From assembly GCF_003314995.1 (NCBI RefSeq), contig NZ_QNRH01000010.1, forward strand, positions 34,018 to 98,017: DNA of 64,000 bases. Direction: 5' to 3'. Shown piece after piece: positions 42,366-51,990 of this stretch. This stretch comes from Pseudochrobactrum asaccharolyticum. GTDB taxonomy: Bacteria; Pseudomonadota; Alphaproteobacteria; Rhizobiales; Rhizobiaceae. Numbering within the stretch: the stretch's first letter is position 1; the number at the start of each line of letters is the position of its first letter. The position numbers and the translations under genes are program-made. Below the pieces are notes generated by a model. The model saw nothing but the letters and a program-made list of their open reading frames with translations, was not told where the DNA came from and made no database searches.

Positions 42366-43010
42366 CTATCCCTTTGCAGCACGAAAACCGGCGATAGCCG
42401 CATGGAATGCACGGGCTTTCTGTTCAGGATGATCCTGACCACAAATCGCTGAAACCACGGCCAGACCATTAACACCGGTTGCCAGCACGTCATCCACATG
42501 CGGCAGTTTAATGCCACCGATGGCGACCGCAGGCAGACCATTATGGGAGTAAACCCGTTTCAACCCGTCAATACCGATAGAAGGCGCGCAATTCTTCTTG
42601 GTTGCTGTCGGGAAGACAGGGCCGATACCCAGATAATCCACCACAACACTATCGGCTTTCGCTGCCAGTTCAGCCGTCTGCACGGAAAGGCCGAGGATCA
42701 TATCCGGTCCGATTTTAGCGCGCACCTGTTCCGGTGAACCGTCATGCTGGCCGATATGCAAACCATCCGCGCCAATAGCAATCGCAATGTCTACATTATC
42801 ATTGATGATCAGCTTGGCATTGGTTCCTTCAAGCGCTGTTTTTAGCGCTTTGGCCGTTTCAAGCATCTCTTGCTGGCTGGCATCTTTGTCACGCAACTGC
42901 ACCATTGTGGCGCCACCACGCACCGCTGCAATTGCGGTTTCCACCATGCCAAAACTGCCGCAAAGCTCACGGTCGAGAACGAGATAGAGCGACAGATCAA
43001 ACTGTTTCAT
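42366..43010 (-). CDS. thiE: thiamine-phosphate synthase
   Basis: The 214-residue TIM-barrel enzyme joins HMP-PP and THZ-P. Characteristic strings are RGGATMVQLRDKDAS, LIINDNVDIA, ADGLHIGQHD and SVQTAE. The ATG at 43010 overlaps the end of thiM by 14 bases; a longer reading to 43199 only runs back into thiM. It lies 3 bases before thiD. Confidence 0.93.
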   Translation of the reverse strand: MKQFDLSLYLVLDRELCGSFGMVETAIAAVRGGATMVQLRDKDASQQEMLETAKALKTALEGTNAKLIINDNVDIAIAIGADGLHIGQHDGSPEQVRAKIGPDMILGLSVQTAELAAKADSVVVDYLGIGPVFPTATKKNCAPSIGIDGLKRVYSHNGLPAVAIGGIKLPHVDDVLATGVNGLAVVSAICGQDHPEQKARAFHAAIAGFRAAKG

Positions 43011-43809
43011 AGAATTGTACCTTTGCCTGAGACTGGAATTGTGCGGGTGTGAGCGCATAAAGCGCATCGATAAAGTGAATTTGGAAACTGGCAGGCCCCT
43101 GCGCCTGCAATGCCGCTTGTTCTCCGGCGACCGCATACATAGCCAGAGCGGCTGCCGTCGCTTCCAAAGCGGAAACTTTACGAGAGGCAACGAATGCACC
43201 GGTCAGGCAGGTCAGTGCACAGCCAAGTGCTGTCACTTGCGGCATCAGCGGTGAGCCGCCGTCAATACGCAAAGTTCTGTGACCATCTGTGACAAGATCA
43301 TAAGCGCCGGTCACTGCAACAATGCATTGATGTTGCTGTGCCAGTTGTTGTGCCGCGTGATGGGCGCTACCGGCATCATCGCCGCTGTCTGCGCCTTTGC
43401 CCCGTGCGGAAAAGCCTGCAAGGGTCAGAATTTCGGACGCATTACCGCGAATAATTGTTGGTTTTAACGCCAATAGTGTCTGCGCCGCTTCTCTGCGGAA
43501 AGTGGAGGCAAAATGCGCAACAGGATCAAAAACCCACGGAATATTATGTGCATTGGCGGATGTAACCGCCGCAATCATCCCCTGCACCCAAAGCGGCGAG
43601 AGCGTGCCGATATTAATCGTGACCGCGCCGCAGAGTTTGGCAAATTCTCCGGCTTCTTCTTGCGCATGCAGCATGGCAGGAGAAGCACCCGCCGCCAGAA
43701 CCACATTGGCGGCCGTATTCATCGCCACGAAATTTGTGATGCATTGTATGAGAGGTTTTTGGCGTCGCATGGTTTCCAGCACAATGCCGAAATCCGGTAG
43801 ATCTTTCAT
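42997..43809 (-). CDS. thiM: hydroxyethylthiazole kinase
   Basis: The 270-residue kinase phosphorylates the thiazole moiety (THZ) during thiamin salvage. Motifs: PLIQCITNFVAMNTAANVVLAAG, the WVFDPVAH stretch and ALGCALTCLTGAF. ATG 43809 has GGAGG 7 bases upstream; the longer frame to 43851 is not supported. It is the first gene after the TPP riboswitch. Its Cys in the ATP region replaces the usual Gly-rich string only partly, within family variation. Confidence 0.93.
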   Translation of the reverse strand: MKDLPDFGIVLETMRRQKPLIQCITNFVAMNTAANVVLAAGASPAMLHAQEEAGEFAKLCGAVTINIGTLSPLWVQGMIAAVTSANAHNIPWVFDPVAHFASTFRREAAQTLLALKPTIIRGNASEILTLAGFSARGKGADSGDDAGSAHHAAQQLAQQHQCIVAVTGAYDLVTDGHRTLRIDGGSPLMPQVTALGCALTCLTGAFVASRKVSALEATAAALAMYAVAGEQAALQAQGPASFQIHFIDALYALTPAQFQSQAKVQFYETV

Positions 43810-43881
43810 ATCAGCCCTCCGCCACGGTGAGGGTCCGATATAGGGTGCCACTATTTCGCCTTGCGATAAGCGCCCTTTAAT

Positions 43882-43957
43882 CTGACTCCCTCCGCCGGCA
43901 TTATCCGGTTCAGGTTCAAAGGGTACTTCTCAGCCGGTATTGTCCGGGCGCCCCTGT
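43882..43957 (-). ncRNA. TPP riboswitch (THI element)
   Basis: On the minus strand the conserved THI-box order is present: GGGGCGCCCGGA, then CTGAGA near 43930, then ACCCTTTGAACCTGA, GGATAATGCCGGCG and GGAGGGAG. It begins about 150 bases before thiM. TPP binding would lower thiMED expression, as in the family. Confidence 0.95.
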
Positions 43958-44009
43958 CTTTGATCGCTATTATGGCAGAGCAGGCAGTGCCTGTCCACCG
44001 TTTGTCAGA

Positions 44010-46469
44010 TCACTTGATTAATATGGCCCGGAAATCATTGACATTTGTGCCGGTCGGCCCTGTCACGAACAGATCGCTACTTACGTTGAAAGCACTCCAG
44101 CTGTCATGCCCTGCAAGATATTGCTTCGCATCCAACCCGAGCTCTGTCATACGATGAATTGTGCTTCCATCTGCGAAAGCACCGGCATTGTTCTCCGAGC
44201 CGTCAATGCCATCCGTATCCGCAGCCAAAGCGTGAATATTCTCAGAGCCAGCAATATTCAGTGCCAATGCCAGCATGAATTCACTGTTGCGACCACCCTT
44301 ACCGGCTTTAGAACCGGAGCCGAGCGTTACCGTTGTTTCTCCGCCGGACAACAACAGCAATGGCTGTTCTGCCTGACGATTACGCGCCTGATATTGTGCC
44401 ATTGCCCCATGCATCAGCGCGATGTCTTTTGCTTCACCTTCAATCGCATCGGAGAGAATATACGCTTCAACACCCTGCTCTTCGGCCAATTTTGCCGCCG
44501 CCGCCAATGACTGTGCTGCACTGGCAATAATATGGTGGCTGTGACGGGAAAATATTACATCATCCGGTTGCGGCGCATCGGCCTTTTCACTCTGCAAATG
44601 TGCCATGACCACTTCCGGCAATTGCATTTTGTAATGTTCAATAAATTTCAGCGCATCATGACGGGTCGCACGATCGGCAATTGTCGGCCCTGAAGCGATC
44701 AGCGCCGGATCATCCCCCGGAATATCAGAGACAATCAGGCTGATCATACGGGCAGGTCCTGCGAGGGCAGCAAGCCTGCCACCTTTGATCGTAGAGACAT
44801 GCTTACGGATAGCATTCATCACGCTGATCGGCGCACCACTGGCAAGCAAAGCGGCATTGACTGCCTGCTCATCCGCCAGTGTCAGCCCCTCTGGTGGCGC
44901 AGGCAACAGAGCCGAGCCGCCGCCACAGATCAACGCCACCACCAGATCGTCTTCATGCAAGTCTTTCAACGCAGCTTTCAACTGTTTTGCGGCTTCCAGT
45001 CCTGCTTTATCCGGCACCGGATGCGCCGCTTCCAGCACTTTAATGAAACGGCATTCCGCTCCATAGCCATAACGGGTGACAACCACACCTTGCGGCGCAG
45101 GATATCCGGCCTCAGCCCATAAGGTCTCAAAGGCTTGCGCCATTTGTGCAGCGCCCTTACCGGCGCCGATTACAATCGTTCTGCCCTTTGGCGCTTGTGG
45201 CAAATATGGTTTGAGACAATGCAGCGGATCAGCCGCCTTAACTGCTGTTTCAAACAGGGATTGCAGGAATTGTCTTTCCTGTCCCGGTTTCAGTTTAACC
45301 TGTACCCGTCCGATCCCCTGCGGCAACTGGCTAGCACCATCACTATAACCGGCAGGAATTGTCCCGACTACATTGATGACACGACGCTCGGTAATCGCCG
45401 CAAATATCTGATCAACTGCCTGCTTCGCCCCTGCAAGTCGTGACGGGTGGTCGGTATCTGCCGCCGCATGTGGCAACAACAACATGGCTTCCGGATATTT
45501 TTTTGCCAGTGGCAGATAAGGTTCCAGCGGTCCTGACAACACACCATCTTTTTCAAACAGGTCAGCATCCACTGCAACATTACGGATATGACCGCTCTGC
45601 ATCAGACTGTCCAACGCCGCAATATCCACCAGCTCACCACGGTCATAATTGATGACCATAGCACCCTCATTCATTGCGGACAGTACGGTATGGTTGACCA
45701 GACCTTGATTGCTGTAACGCCCCATCTCCTTGTTCAGCGCACCAAGCCCCAGATGCACACTCAGCACATCGGCATCTTGCGCAGCAGTTTCGGGTGTCGA
45801 TGCATAGGTATAGCCCTGACTTTCAATCCATTGACGATGATGTTCACGGGCATAAATAGTGACATGCATAGCAAAGGCTTTCGCCAGTTTTGCCACTTCC
45901 ATACCGATATTGCCGCTGCCGAGAATGGCAATCTTTCGCCCTTCAAGTCCGGAGCTCGGGAAACGCGCCAGATCGCGACCGGTATCAAAGCTGCCTTCCA
46001 GCACCTGCGCATAAAGTGTGGCAGTGTCCAGATCAGGACGAAACTGCAAAAGCGCTTTTAGCACCATTTGCGCAGTGATACGGCTGTTGATGCCCGGTGT
46101 ATTCATCAAAGGCGCTGTGCCGGAGACCCATGATTGCGACTGCATATTACCGGTGCCTGCACCAATGCGCACTCCACCCTCAGCAAACAGGCATTGCGGC
46201 GGAATGCGGGTGGCAGCAGCAATCACCGCATCATATTGCCCCTGTCCCGCAGCTGCGATCAATTCTTCTTCAGTACTCAGATCGGGGCAATAGAAAAAAT
46301 GTAGTTTTCCGGCTGTGAGTTCTTGCCCTGCCTGCAAAGCATGATCGTGAAAGACCCCGCCTTTCCCTTCGATATAGCGGCGAATTTCATTCCATTGATG
46401 CTTGCCTTGTGCATCAAGACGCAACTCCAGATGATCCGTGATAAGGATTTTGGCAGTTTTGTCCGACAT
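44010..46469 (-). CDS. fused 2-hydroxyacid dehydrogenase / MOFRL-type glycerate kinase
   Basis: The 819-residue protein joins two enzymes. Residues 1-370 are a D-isomer 2-hydroxyacid dehydrogenase with the NAD motif GSGNIG (184-189) and the active-site residues Arg277, Glu306 and His334 (LPHAAADTD). Residues 385-819 are a glycerate 2-kinase with [24 protein letters not shown] and the MOFRL C-terminus. Successive reactions are plausible: hydroxypyruvate or tartronate semialdehyde reduced to glycerate, then phosphorylated. I do not recall this fusion as common. AAGGGAA precedes the ATG. Confidence 0.85.
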   Translation of the reverse strand: MSDKTAKILITDHLELRLDAQGKHQWNEIRRYIEGKGGVFHDHALQAGQELTAGKLHFFYCPDLSTEEELIAAAGQGQYDAVIAAATRIPPQCLFAEGGVRIGAGTGNMQSQSWVSGTAPLMNTPGINSRITAQMVLKALLQFRPDLDTATLYAQVLEGSFDTGRDLARFPSSGLEGRKIAILGSGNIGMEVAKLAKAFAMHVTIYAREHHRQWIESQGYTYASTPETAAQDADVLSVHLGLGALNKEMGRYSNQGLVNHTVLSAMNEGAMVINYDRGELVDIAALDSLMQSGHIRNVAVDADLFEKDGVLSGPLEPYLPLAKKYPEAMLLLPHAAADTDHPSRLAGAKQAVDQIFAAITERRVINVVGTIPAGYSDGASQLPQGIGRVQVKLKPGQERQFLQSLFETAVKAADPLHCLKPYLPQAPKGRTIVIGAGKGAAQMAQAFETLWAEAGYPAPQGVVVTRYGYGAECRFIKVLEAAHPVPDKAGLEAAKQLKAALKDLHEDDLVVALICGGGSALLPAPPEGLTLADEQAVNAALLASGAPISVMNAIRKHVSTIKGGRLAALAGPARMISLIVSDIPGDDPALIASGPTIADRATRHDALKFIEHYKMQLPEVVMAHLQSEKADAPQPDDVIFSRHSHHIIASAAQSLAAAAKLAEEQGVEAYILSDAIEGEAKDIALMHGAMAQYQARNRQAEQPLLLLSGGETTVTLGSGSKAGKGGRNSEFMLALALNIAGSENIHALAADTDGIDGSENNAGAFADGSTIHRMTELGLDAKQYLAGHDSWSAFNVSSDLFVTGPTGTNVNDFRAILIK

Positions 46470-46490
46470 ATTCAGTTCCCTTATATTTAT

Positions 46491-47081
46491 TCAGTACGGG
46501 GCAATGCCCAGATTATAGTGATTGGCAATCCGCCAAAACCAGTCTTTGTCGAGATCTTCCTGTCTCTTTTGGATCGTGAGGTGCTCTGCGCAATGATCGA
46601 ACAGGGCATAGCAAAGCTGCTCGTCATCATGACGGGCATAATAGGCAATACCATCGAGCTTTTCCGGATGATCATGCAGCGCCTTTGACCAGTATTGCGC
46701 TGTATCATAGGGTAAACCACTATGCAGAATCTCTGCCGTCGCTCCCAAAATTGCGAGGCCGCGTCCGGCAAGTTTCGCCAGTTTCAACGGTGCAGTATTC
46801 TCCAAAACCACATGCGCCTTTTTCTGTAGCAGCCCCATATCAATCAGGCTGCGACCCGGTTCACGTAAGAATGTTTCGGCAAACGCACCTTCCCGTGCAG
46901 CAGCCGTATAAAGCACGCCATAGGATGCATCCGGCGCGTTAAGCCTGCCCATTGTTGAACGGTCAAAATAAACTGGATCAAAAGCAGCAGTATAAAAACG
47001 ATAAAACTTGCTCCCCGCAGCCAGAGTGATTATCTCAGGCTGTCGGGAAGTCAGATTTTGTGGTGGCTTCGGCCCGCTCAC
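46491..47081 (-). CDS. RES-domain toxin of a RES-Xre module
   Basis: The 196-residue RES-domain protein starts with GTG overlapping the antitoxin stop. RES toxins use a conserved Arg-Glu-Ser triad and break down NAD. The Arg (FYRFY) and Glu (GAFAETF) are present. The Ser position seems to be Ala in GIAYYARHDDEQ, where relatives usually read YxSR. The ending (CYALFDHCAEHL) is normal. It may be a variant or an inactive toxin. Antitoxin-first order with tight coupling is typical. Confidence 0.85.
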   Translation of the reverse strand: MSGPKPPQNLTSRQPEIITLAAGSKFYRFYTAAFDPVYFDRSTMGRLNAPDASYGVLYTAAAREGAFAETFLREPGRSLIDMGLLQKKAHVVLENTAPLKLAKLAGRGLAILGATAEILHSGLPYDTAQYWSKALHDHPEKLDGIAYYARHDDEQLCYALFDHCAEHLTIQKRQEDLDKDWFWRIANHYNLGIAPY

Positions 47082-47632
47082 GCGCCTTGCAAACCATTGA
47101 GCCGTGCCGCTTCCAACACCAGCTCGGTTTCACCGCAACGCAACAGCTCAATCGGCTTTTTACCGTTGAGACGTTCATCCGGCCTGCTCAAGAAATTCAG
47201 TATAAACCATGGATTAGCACTGCCAAGCGCCTGACGCACAGCCTTCAATCCGGCAACAATACTGCCATCATTGAGAAACTGGATTGTCGGATAAGCACGA
47301 CGGTTAGCCGGCCCCGGCACTGCGAGCAATGTACCTTCCTGAACCCGTTTATCAACGGCCTGACGGGAAATGCCCTGCAATAACAGGCGCACCTGCTCCA
47401 GTGTATAAGCACCGCCAGCTTCGCGCAGATCCTGCTGAGCAATTTCCACACCACGCAGTAAGGCCAGCGCACGGGCATCCGGCTGGTACGCCTCTTTAGC
47501 AAGCGCTTTACCCGCGGGTTTCTGAACAGGCAGGCGCTTCGCGCGACTTGACGTCACGCGTGACTTTGCATTTGCAGCAGGGCTCTGCCGTGTTTTCTTA
47601 TGCTCAGTTGTGCTTTGCGTTGTCTGTGCCAT
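47078..47632 (-). CDS. Xre/MbcA/ParS-type antitoxin
   Basis: The 184-residue protein has a basic, disordered front (about residues 1-40), a helix-turn-helix (LLLQGISRQAVDKRVQEG) and the C-terminal toxin-binding domain (ANPWFILNFLSRPDERLNGKKPIELL). That ending is diagnostic of the MbcA/ParS/Xre family (DUF2384). It likely also represses the operon. ATG 47632 has AGGAG 6 bases upstream. It is coupled to the toxin by a 4-base overlap. Confidence 0.88.
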   Translation of the reverse strand: MAQTTQSTTEHKKTRQSPAANAKSRVTSSRAKRLPVQKPAGKALAKEAYQPDARALALLRGVEIAQQDLREAGGAYTLEQVRLLLQGISRQAVDKRVQEGTLLAVPGPANRRAYPTIQFLNDGSIVAGLKAVRQALGSANPWFILNFLSRPDERLNGKKPIELLRCGETELVLEAARLNGLQGA

Positions 47633-47714
47633 GATCATCTCCTGCTTTAAAGATGATACCGCACAGGCTGGTTGTCAAGCTTGCTAATATTGTCAAGGTT
47701 GACAAGGTTGCATC

Positions 47715-48956
47715 TTACATAAAACGACTTGCAGAATACGGCTCTGCCGGAATGAAAGTTTTCTCTCCGGTCATCATTTCTGCCAGCAACCGGCCGGATG
47801 CAGGCCCCAGCGTCAGCCCGTGATGGGCATGGCCGAAATTCATCCACAGACCCGGTTTATTCGGCACGGCTCCGATGACAGGACACATATCCGGCATACA
47901 CGGACGCAGACCCAGCCATGGCTGCGCTTCAACCGGCTTGCCCAAGGAAGGTAAAACTTTGCGCGCGCGTTTCTCGGCACGATCCAGCAGGATACGATTG
48001 GCCGGTGCATCCGGCGAACCAAATTCAATACCAGTAGTCAAACGCATCCCCTGACGCATCGGCGCCATCACATAACCGCCTTCAACCTCAACAACCGAGT
48101 GATTGAGAGCCGCATCCTCTTCCATGGAAAAATGCAAATGCGTGCCGCGTTTAACCGCCATAGGCAGTTTGATGCCAGCCTGCTGATAGATCAGATGCGA
48201 CTGAGGCCCCAAAGCTACGACAACATTGCGTGCTGTGACCTGCTCAGATGCACGGACAGACCAGCCATCACTCTGCTGCTGCAAAGTTGTTGCATCGCCA
48301 TGCTGGAAGATGCCACCGCGCTGTGTAAACAAAGCTGCATAGGCTTTGACCAGTCCCGCAGGGTCGCTTACTGTTTTAGGATCAAGCCAATGCACCGCAC
48401 CGGCAATATTGCGCATTGCAGGTTCCGTTGCAGCAAACTCTGCCCGATCCAACACTTTATAGTTCAGAGCAAAACGATCCAGCGACGGCAGAGTTTTCAC
48501 AAAAGCATTGAGTGCTTCTTCACTGCAAAATGCTTCCAGCCAGCCTTTACTCTGCACCAGATTTTCACAACCGGCCTGTTCAATCAGGAAATCATGCTCT
48601 GTGACGCAGGATTCCACCAGTGGCAGCATGGCTTCAGTCGCTTTAGCCAGTCGCTCCGGTGAGGAATTGCGCCAGAACTGAAACAGCCACGGTGCCATTT
48701 TCGGCATATAGGCCAGATCATATCGTACATCCGAACGGTTATTCAGAGCATATTTCAGCAGATTGGCAAAACCACGCGGAAACGAATAGGGAATAACGCT
48801 TGAGCGTTCGATCAGACCGGCATTGCCATAGCTGGTACCCTCGCCCGGATTTTTCTTGTCAATCAGACAAACCGCATGACCGCGTGCTTGCAAATGGAGT
48901 GCTGTGCTGACACCGATAATGCCTGCGCCCAGAATGATTGTATCGAATTTACGCAT
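47715..48956 (-). CDS. D-amino-acid dehydrogenase (DadA-like FAD oxidoreductase)
   Basis: The 413-residue DAO-family flavoenzyme opens with FDTIILGAGIIGVSTALHLQ (dinucleotide fold) and has CLIDKKNPGEGTSYGNAG and the C-terminal WMNFGHAHHGLTLGPASGR, typical of DadA. It deaminates D-amino acids to keto acids with quinone as acceptor. CycA, which imports D-Ala and D-Ser, is encoded elsewhere in this window. The start at 48956 is chosen by the fold; no good ribosome site is visible. Confidence 0.88.
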   Translation of the reverse strand: MRKFDTIILGAGIIGVSTALHLQARGHAVCLIDKKNPGEGTSYGNAGLIERSSVIPYSFPRGFANLLKYALNNRSDVRYDLAYMPKMAPWLFQFWRNSSPERLAKATEAMLPLVESCVTEHDFLIEQAGCENLVQSKGWLEAFCSEEALNAFVKTLPSLDRFALNYKVLDRAEFAATEPAMRNIAGAVHWLDPKTVSDPAGLVKAYAALFTQRGGIFQHGDATTLQQQSDGWSVRASEQVTARNVVVALGPQSHLIYQQAGIKLPMAVKRGTHLHFSMEEDAALNHSVVEVEGGYVMAPMRQGMRLTTGIEFGSPDAPANRILLDRAEKRARKVLPSLGKPVEAQPWLGLRPCMPDMCPVIGAVPNKPGLWMNFGHAHHGLTLGPASGRLLAEMMTGEKTFIPAEPYSASRFM

Positions 48957-49048
48957 GATATGGCCGTATAAAACGGGGCATAAATTACCTGCCAACACAG
49001 TGTGTCCGGAATTTTGCCAGCAAATGACTAAGATCTGAATTCAAGAGA

Positions 49049-49075
49049 AATGAGCGCACAGAACTGCGCGCTCAC
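49049..49075 (-). terminator. weak terminator after the amino-acid binding protein
   Basis: On the minus strand GAGCGC pairs with GCGCTC, followed by ATTTCTC. The T-run is poor. Confidence 0.4.
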
Positions 49076-49102
49076 TCAACATGTGAAGCAATACTACAAT
49101 GA

Positions 49103-49864
49103 TCAATAAATATCGAAGTCGAAATACTTCTGCATGATCTTGGCATAAGTTCCGTTTTTACGGATGCCATCAATAGCTATATTAAACTGTGCCTTCAGAG
49201 CGTCATTGCCTTTTTTGATAGCAACACCGGTTTCTGTTTGTGTATTCGGCACGTCTTCGAGCATCACGCAGCAATCTTTACCGGTGGTTTTTGCCCATTC
49301 AGCAATCGGGAACTTGTCGGAAATCACTGCATCCAGACGACCTGTTGCGAGATCAGCAACAGCTTCATCATTGGTCGGGTAGAGCTTGATATCTGCGCCT
49401 GCTTTGGCAAGTACGTCTTCAGCATAAATGGACTGAGTTGTACCACCCTGTGCACCGATAGTTTTGCCTTTAAAGTTTTCTGTCTTCGTATCTTTAATCG
49501 GGCTGTCTTTAGGGACAACAATCGCCAGCGGTGTGGAGTAATATTTATTGGTAAAGTCGATCTGTTTCAGACGATCTTCTGTAATGCTCATTGATGCGAT
49601 AACTGCATCAAATTTATTGGATTGCAGACCCGGAATCATACCATCCCAGTCATTGGCTACGATCGTGCATTTTGCTTTCATTTCTTCGCAAAGTGCATTG
49701 GCAATATCAACGTCAAAGCCTTTCAGCGAACCATCGGCATCAACATAGTTGAATGGCGGATAGGCGCCTTCTGTTGCAATGCGGATTTCCTTGATTTCCT
49801 GCGCTCCGGCAGAAGCTGCAAATGACGCAATCAAAAGTCCTGCAAACAAAACAGATTTACGCAT
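49103..49864 (-). CDS. polar amino-acid ABC transporter binding protein
   Basis: The 253-residue SBP_bac_3 protein has a signal peptide (SVLFAGLLIASFAASAGA) and mature segments IRIATEGAYPPFNYVDADG, FDVDIANALC and ADLATGRLDAVISDK. It is of the Lys/Arg/ornithine or His type. GGGAGG precedes the ATG. No permease or ATPase lies nearby, so it is an orphan binding protein that must use a transporter encoded elsewhere. Adjacent saccharopine-type and Lrp genes suggest lysine or another basic amino acid. Confidence 0.88.
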   Translation of the reverse strand: MRKSVLFAGLLIASFAASAGAQEIKEIRIATEGAYPPFNYVDADGSLKGFDVDIANALCEEMKAKCTIVANDWDGMIPGLQSNKFDAVIASMSITEDRLKQIDFTNKYYSTPLAIVVPKDSPIKDTKTENFKGKTIGAQGGTTQSIYAEDVLAKAGADIKLYPTNDEAVADLATGRLDAVISDKFPIAEWAKTTGKDCCVMLEDVPNTQTETGVAIKKGNDALKAQFNIAIDGIRKNGTYAKIMQKYFDFDIY

Positions 49865-49913
49865 TATACCTCCCGTAAAATAAACCTGATATTTCAGCCT
49901 ACAGCTAAACAGA

Positions 49914-49946
49914 AAAACGGGGCAAAGGAAAGCCCTTGCCCCGTTT
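49914..49946 (-). terminator. terminator after the saccharopine-dehydrogenase-like gene
   Basis: On the minus strand ACGGGGCAA pairs with TTGCCCCGT, then TTTT. It lies about 60 bases past the stop at 50010. Confidence 0.8.
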
Positions 49947-50009
49947 CTCATTGCATCATGCTATTCCGGTTTCGCATTAACCGTGCAAAAATCGGAATAA
50001 TTTACTAAA

Positions 50010-51083
50010 TTAGGCGTAAACTTTACCGAAACGGTTTGCGAGGAATTTATCCAGCGCAATATCTTCCTGCTTCATGAAGCCCTGTGCAGGAATGCTGCCG
50101 TCAGCAAGCATATCAACAACAGCGCAGATTGCGGAAGCTGTAGTGACCTGAATACCGGTCATTTCCAGATCGCCCTGTGTCTGGTTGTAAACCTTGTTTG
50201 CATAGGTTTCCTGAGTCAGACGACCATCCTTGTAACCGGTTACGGTTACGAAGATTACGATAACGTCCTGCTGTGTGCCTGGAACTGCAGTTTCAAGGAT
50301 GTCCTTGAATACATCGCGGCGGTGACGCAGGCCGAGGTCGTTGAGCAGAGTTTTGAAGATATCGCAATGGCCCGGGTAGCGAATGGTGCGGTAGTTCAGA
50401 GTGCGAACTTTACCTTCAAGAGTTTCAGCCAGAGTGCCGAGACCACCGGAAGTGTTGAAAGCTTCGTACTGAACGCCTTCGAGCGAGAATTCTTCGCGCT
50501 CTTCCATAGCTGGAACCAGTGTCAGCTTGCCGTTTACGATGGCTTCACATGGCTCGATATATTCGTTGATAACGCCGTCCGTGCTCCATGTCAGGTTGTA
50601 GGTGATGGAGTTGGTCGGGAACTGTGGCAGAGCGCCAACGCGCATGCCAATGGATTCCAGCTTGTCGAATTTCTTGGCCAGATCGTAAGCAACGATCGAG
50701 ATGAAGCCAGGAGCCAGACCGCACTGTGGAATGAAAGCGGTTTTAGCTGTTTTCGCCAGTTCTTTAACGTGGCGTGTGCTTGCTACGTCTTCAGTCAGGT
50801 CGAGGTAGTGAACGCCGGCTTTTGCAGCGGCATCAGCAATACGGATTGTCATCTGGTAAGGAGCAGCGCTGAGAACAGCGAATTTGCCGGCCAGAACAGC
50901 TTCAAGAGCGGTCGCATCAGCAATGTCAACAACTTTCGTTGTGATGTTCTTTTTGCCTGCGAGGGCTTTCAGCTGATCTTCCGAACGGTCTGTTACCGTT
51001 ACATTATAATCACCAGTGTTACCCAGAAGCTGTGCAATTGTTACACCGATCTTACCGGCACCAACGACGACGACGTCTTTCAT
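50010..51083 (-). CDS. saccharopine dehydrogenase family protein (LYS9-like)
   Basis: The 357-residue oxidoreductase has an NAD(P)-binding front (VVVVGAGKIGVTIAQLLGNTG) and the saccharopine-dehydrogenase body (CGLAPGFISIVAYDLAKKF). The length fits bacterial glutamate-forming saccharopine dehydrogenases. AAAGG precedes the ATG at 51083. The partner lysine-ketoglutarate reductase is not adjacent. The divergent Lrp-type regulator fits amino-acid control; with gcdH and the glutarate CoA-transferase elsewhere in the window it points to lysine breakdown. Carboxynorspermidine activity cannot be excluded. Confidence 0.8.
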   Translation of the reverse strand: MKDVVVVGAGKIGVTIAQLLGNTGDYNVTVTDRSEDQLKALAGKKNITTKVVDIADATALEAVLAGKFAVLSAAPYQMTIRIADAAAKAGVHYLDLTEDVASTRHVKELAKTAKTAFIPQCGLAPGFISIVAYDLAKKFDKLESIGMRVGALPQFPTNSITYNLTWSTDGVINEYIEPCEAIVNGKLTLVPAMEEREEFSLEGVQYEAFNTSGGLGTLAETLEGKVRTLNYRTIRYPGHCDIFKTLLNDLGLRHRRDVFKDILETAVPGTQQDVIVIFVTVTGYKDGRLTQETYANKVYNQTQGDLEMTGIQVTTASAICAVVDMLADGSIPAQGFMKQEDIALDKFLANRFGKVYA

Positions 51084-51312
51084 GACTGAACCTTTACTTA
51101 CTGCTCTTGCTGTTCCATTTATCGCCCTCCTGATAAGATCTACCAGCTTCGATAAATGTAACACATTAAAACTATTGCATTATTTTCCGGACATATTGAT
51201 TCACGTCCAAAAGATGATGGCATAGAGTCGCAGAATTTTCGTCAAAAAGAAGTATCCAAAATGACGGAATGACGCTATATATTTGGTCGAAGTGACGTTT
51301 GTGAGGTTCAAA

Positions 51313-51741
51313 ATGACGACAAAAGCCGATATGGCCCTGATTGCTCTTTTACGCGAGAATGCCCGGGCATCAACAGCAACGCTGGCCAGACGGCTTGGAG
51401 TCTCGCGCACGACTGTTCAAAGCCGCATCGACCGGCTGGAAAAGCGTGGTATTATTACCGGCTATACGGTTAAATTATCGTCAGAACATGAGAGCCATCT
51501 GGTGCGCGCTCATGTATTAGTCACCGCACTACCGAAATTCGCACCAAAGGTCGAAATTGGGCTCAAGCCTATGATGGCCGTGCGCTCTGTTCATTCAATC
51601 AGCGGTAATTTTGATATGATCGTAATTGTTGAGGCCCCGTCAATCGGCGAACTCGACAGCGTGCTGGATCAGATCGGTGCTCTGGAAGGTGTGGAACGCA
51701 CAATGTCCTCCATCATTCTCTCTACACGGATTGAACGTTGA
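51313..51741 (+). CDS. Lrp/AsnC family transcriptional regulator
   Basis: The 142-residue protein has a winged helix front (MALIALLRENARASTATLAR, then LGVSRTTVQSRIDRLEKRG) and a RAM sensing domain (VRSVHSISGNFDMIVIVEAP). GAGG lies 6 bases before the ATG at 51313. It is divergent from the saccharopine-dehydrogenase-like gene, the usual place for a local regulator that responds to an amino acid. Confidence 0.9.
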   Translation: MTTKADMALIALLRENARASTATLARRLGVSRTTVQSRIDRLEKRGIITGYTVKLSSEHESHLVRAHVLVTALPKFAPKVEIGLKPMMAVRSVHSISGNFDMIVIVEAPSIGELDSVLDQIGALEGVERTMSSIILSTRIER

Positions 51742-51878
51742 GTATTACAGATGCAGATCCCGTTACTACAATATCGCTGTTAGTTATAGTTGAATTGGTC
51801 TGATTGTGAGCCTTCAAATGGCAGGAACAGCCAGACCAACTGCATGATAGATGCCTGAGAAACAAAGACCAGAGCGCC

Positions 51879-51898
51879 GTGTGCCAGACTTGGCACAC
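51879..51898. other. short perfect palindrome in an intergenic region
   Basis: GTGTGCCA and TGGCACAC (loop GACT) form an 8-bp stem without a T-run. It may be a protein site or an mRNA hairpin; nothing further is visible. Confidence 0.35.
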
Positions 51899-51990
51899 AC
51901 AGATCGTTCTGACACTTTAAAAATGAAAGCATAATCTCATCTGACACTGATTCAAGTGCAGAGAACTATGCTCTAACTTTGAGGGCATTG

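Noticed and set aside
42366..43199. Long 277-residue version of ThiE
   Set aside because: The extra 63 residues are read out of thiM in another frame; ThiE homology starts at the ATG at 43010.
48099..48662. 187-codon plus-strand frame within the DadA gene
   Set aside because: It lies fully inside a well-supported flavoenzyme gene and has a composition typical of an antisense shadow.
50322..51089. 255-codon plus-strand frame opposite the saccharopine-dehydrogenase-like gene
   Set aside because: The minus strand encodes a recognisable enzyme in full; the opposite product has no motif and no ribosome site.
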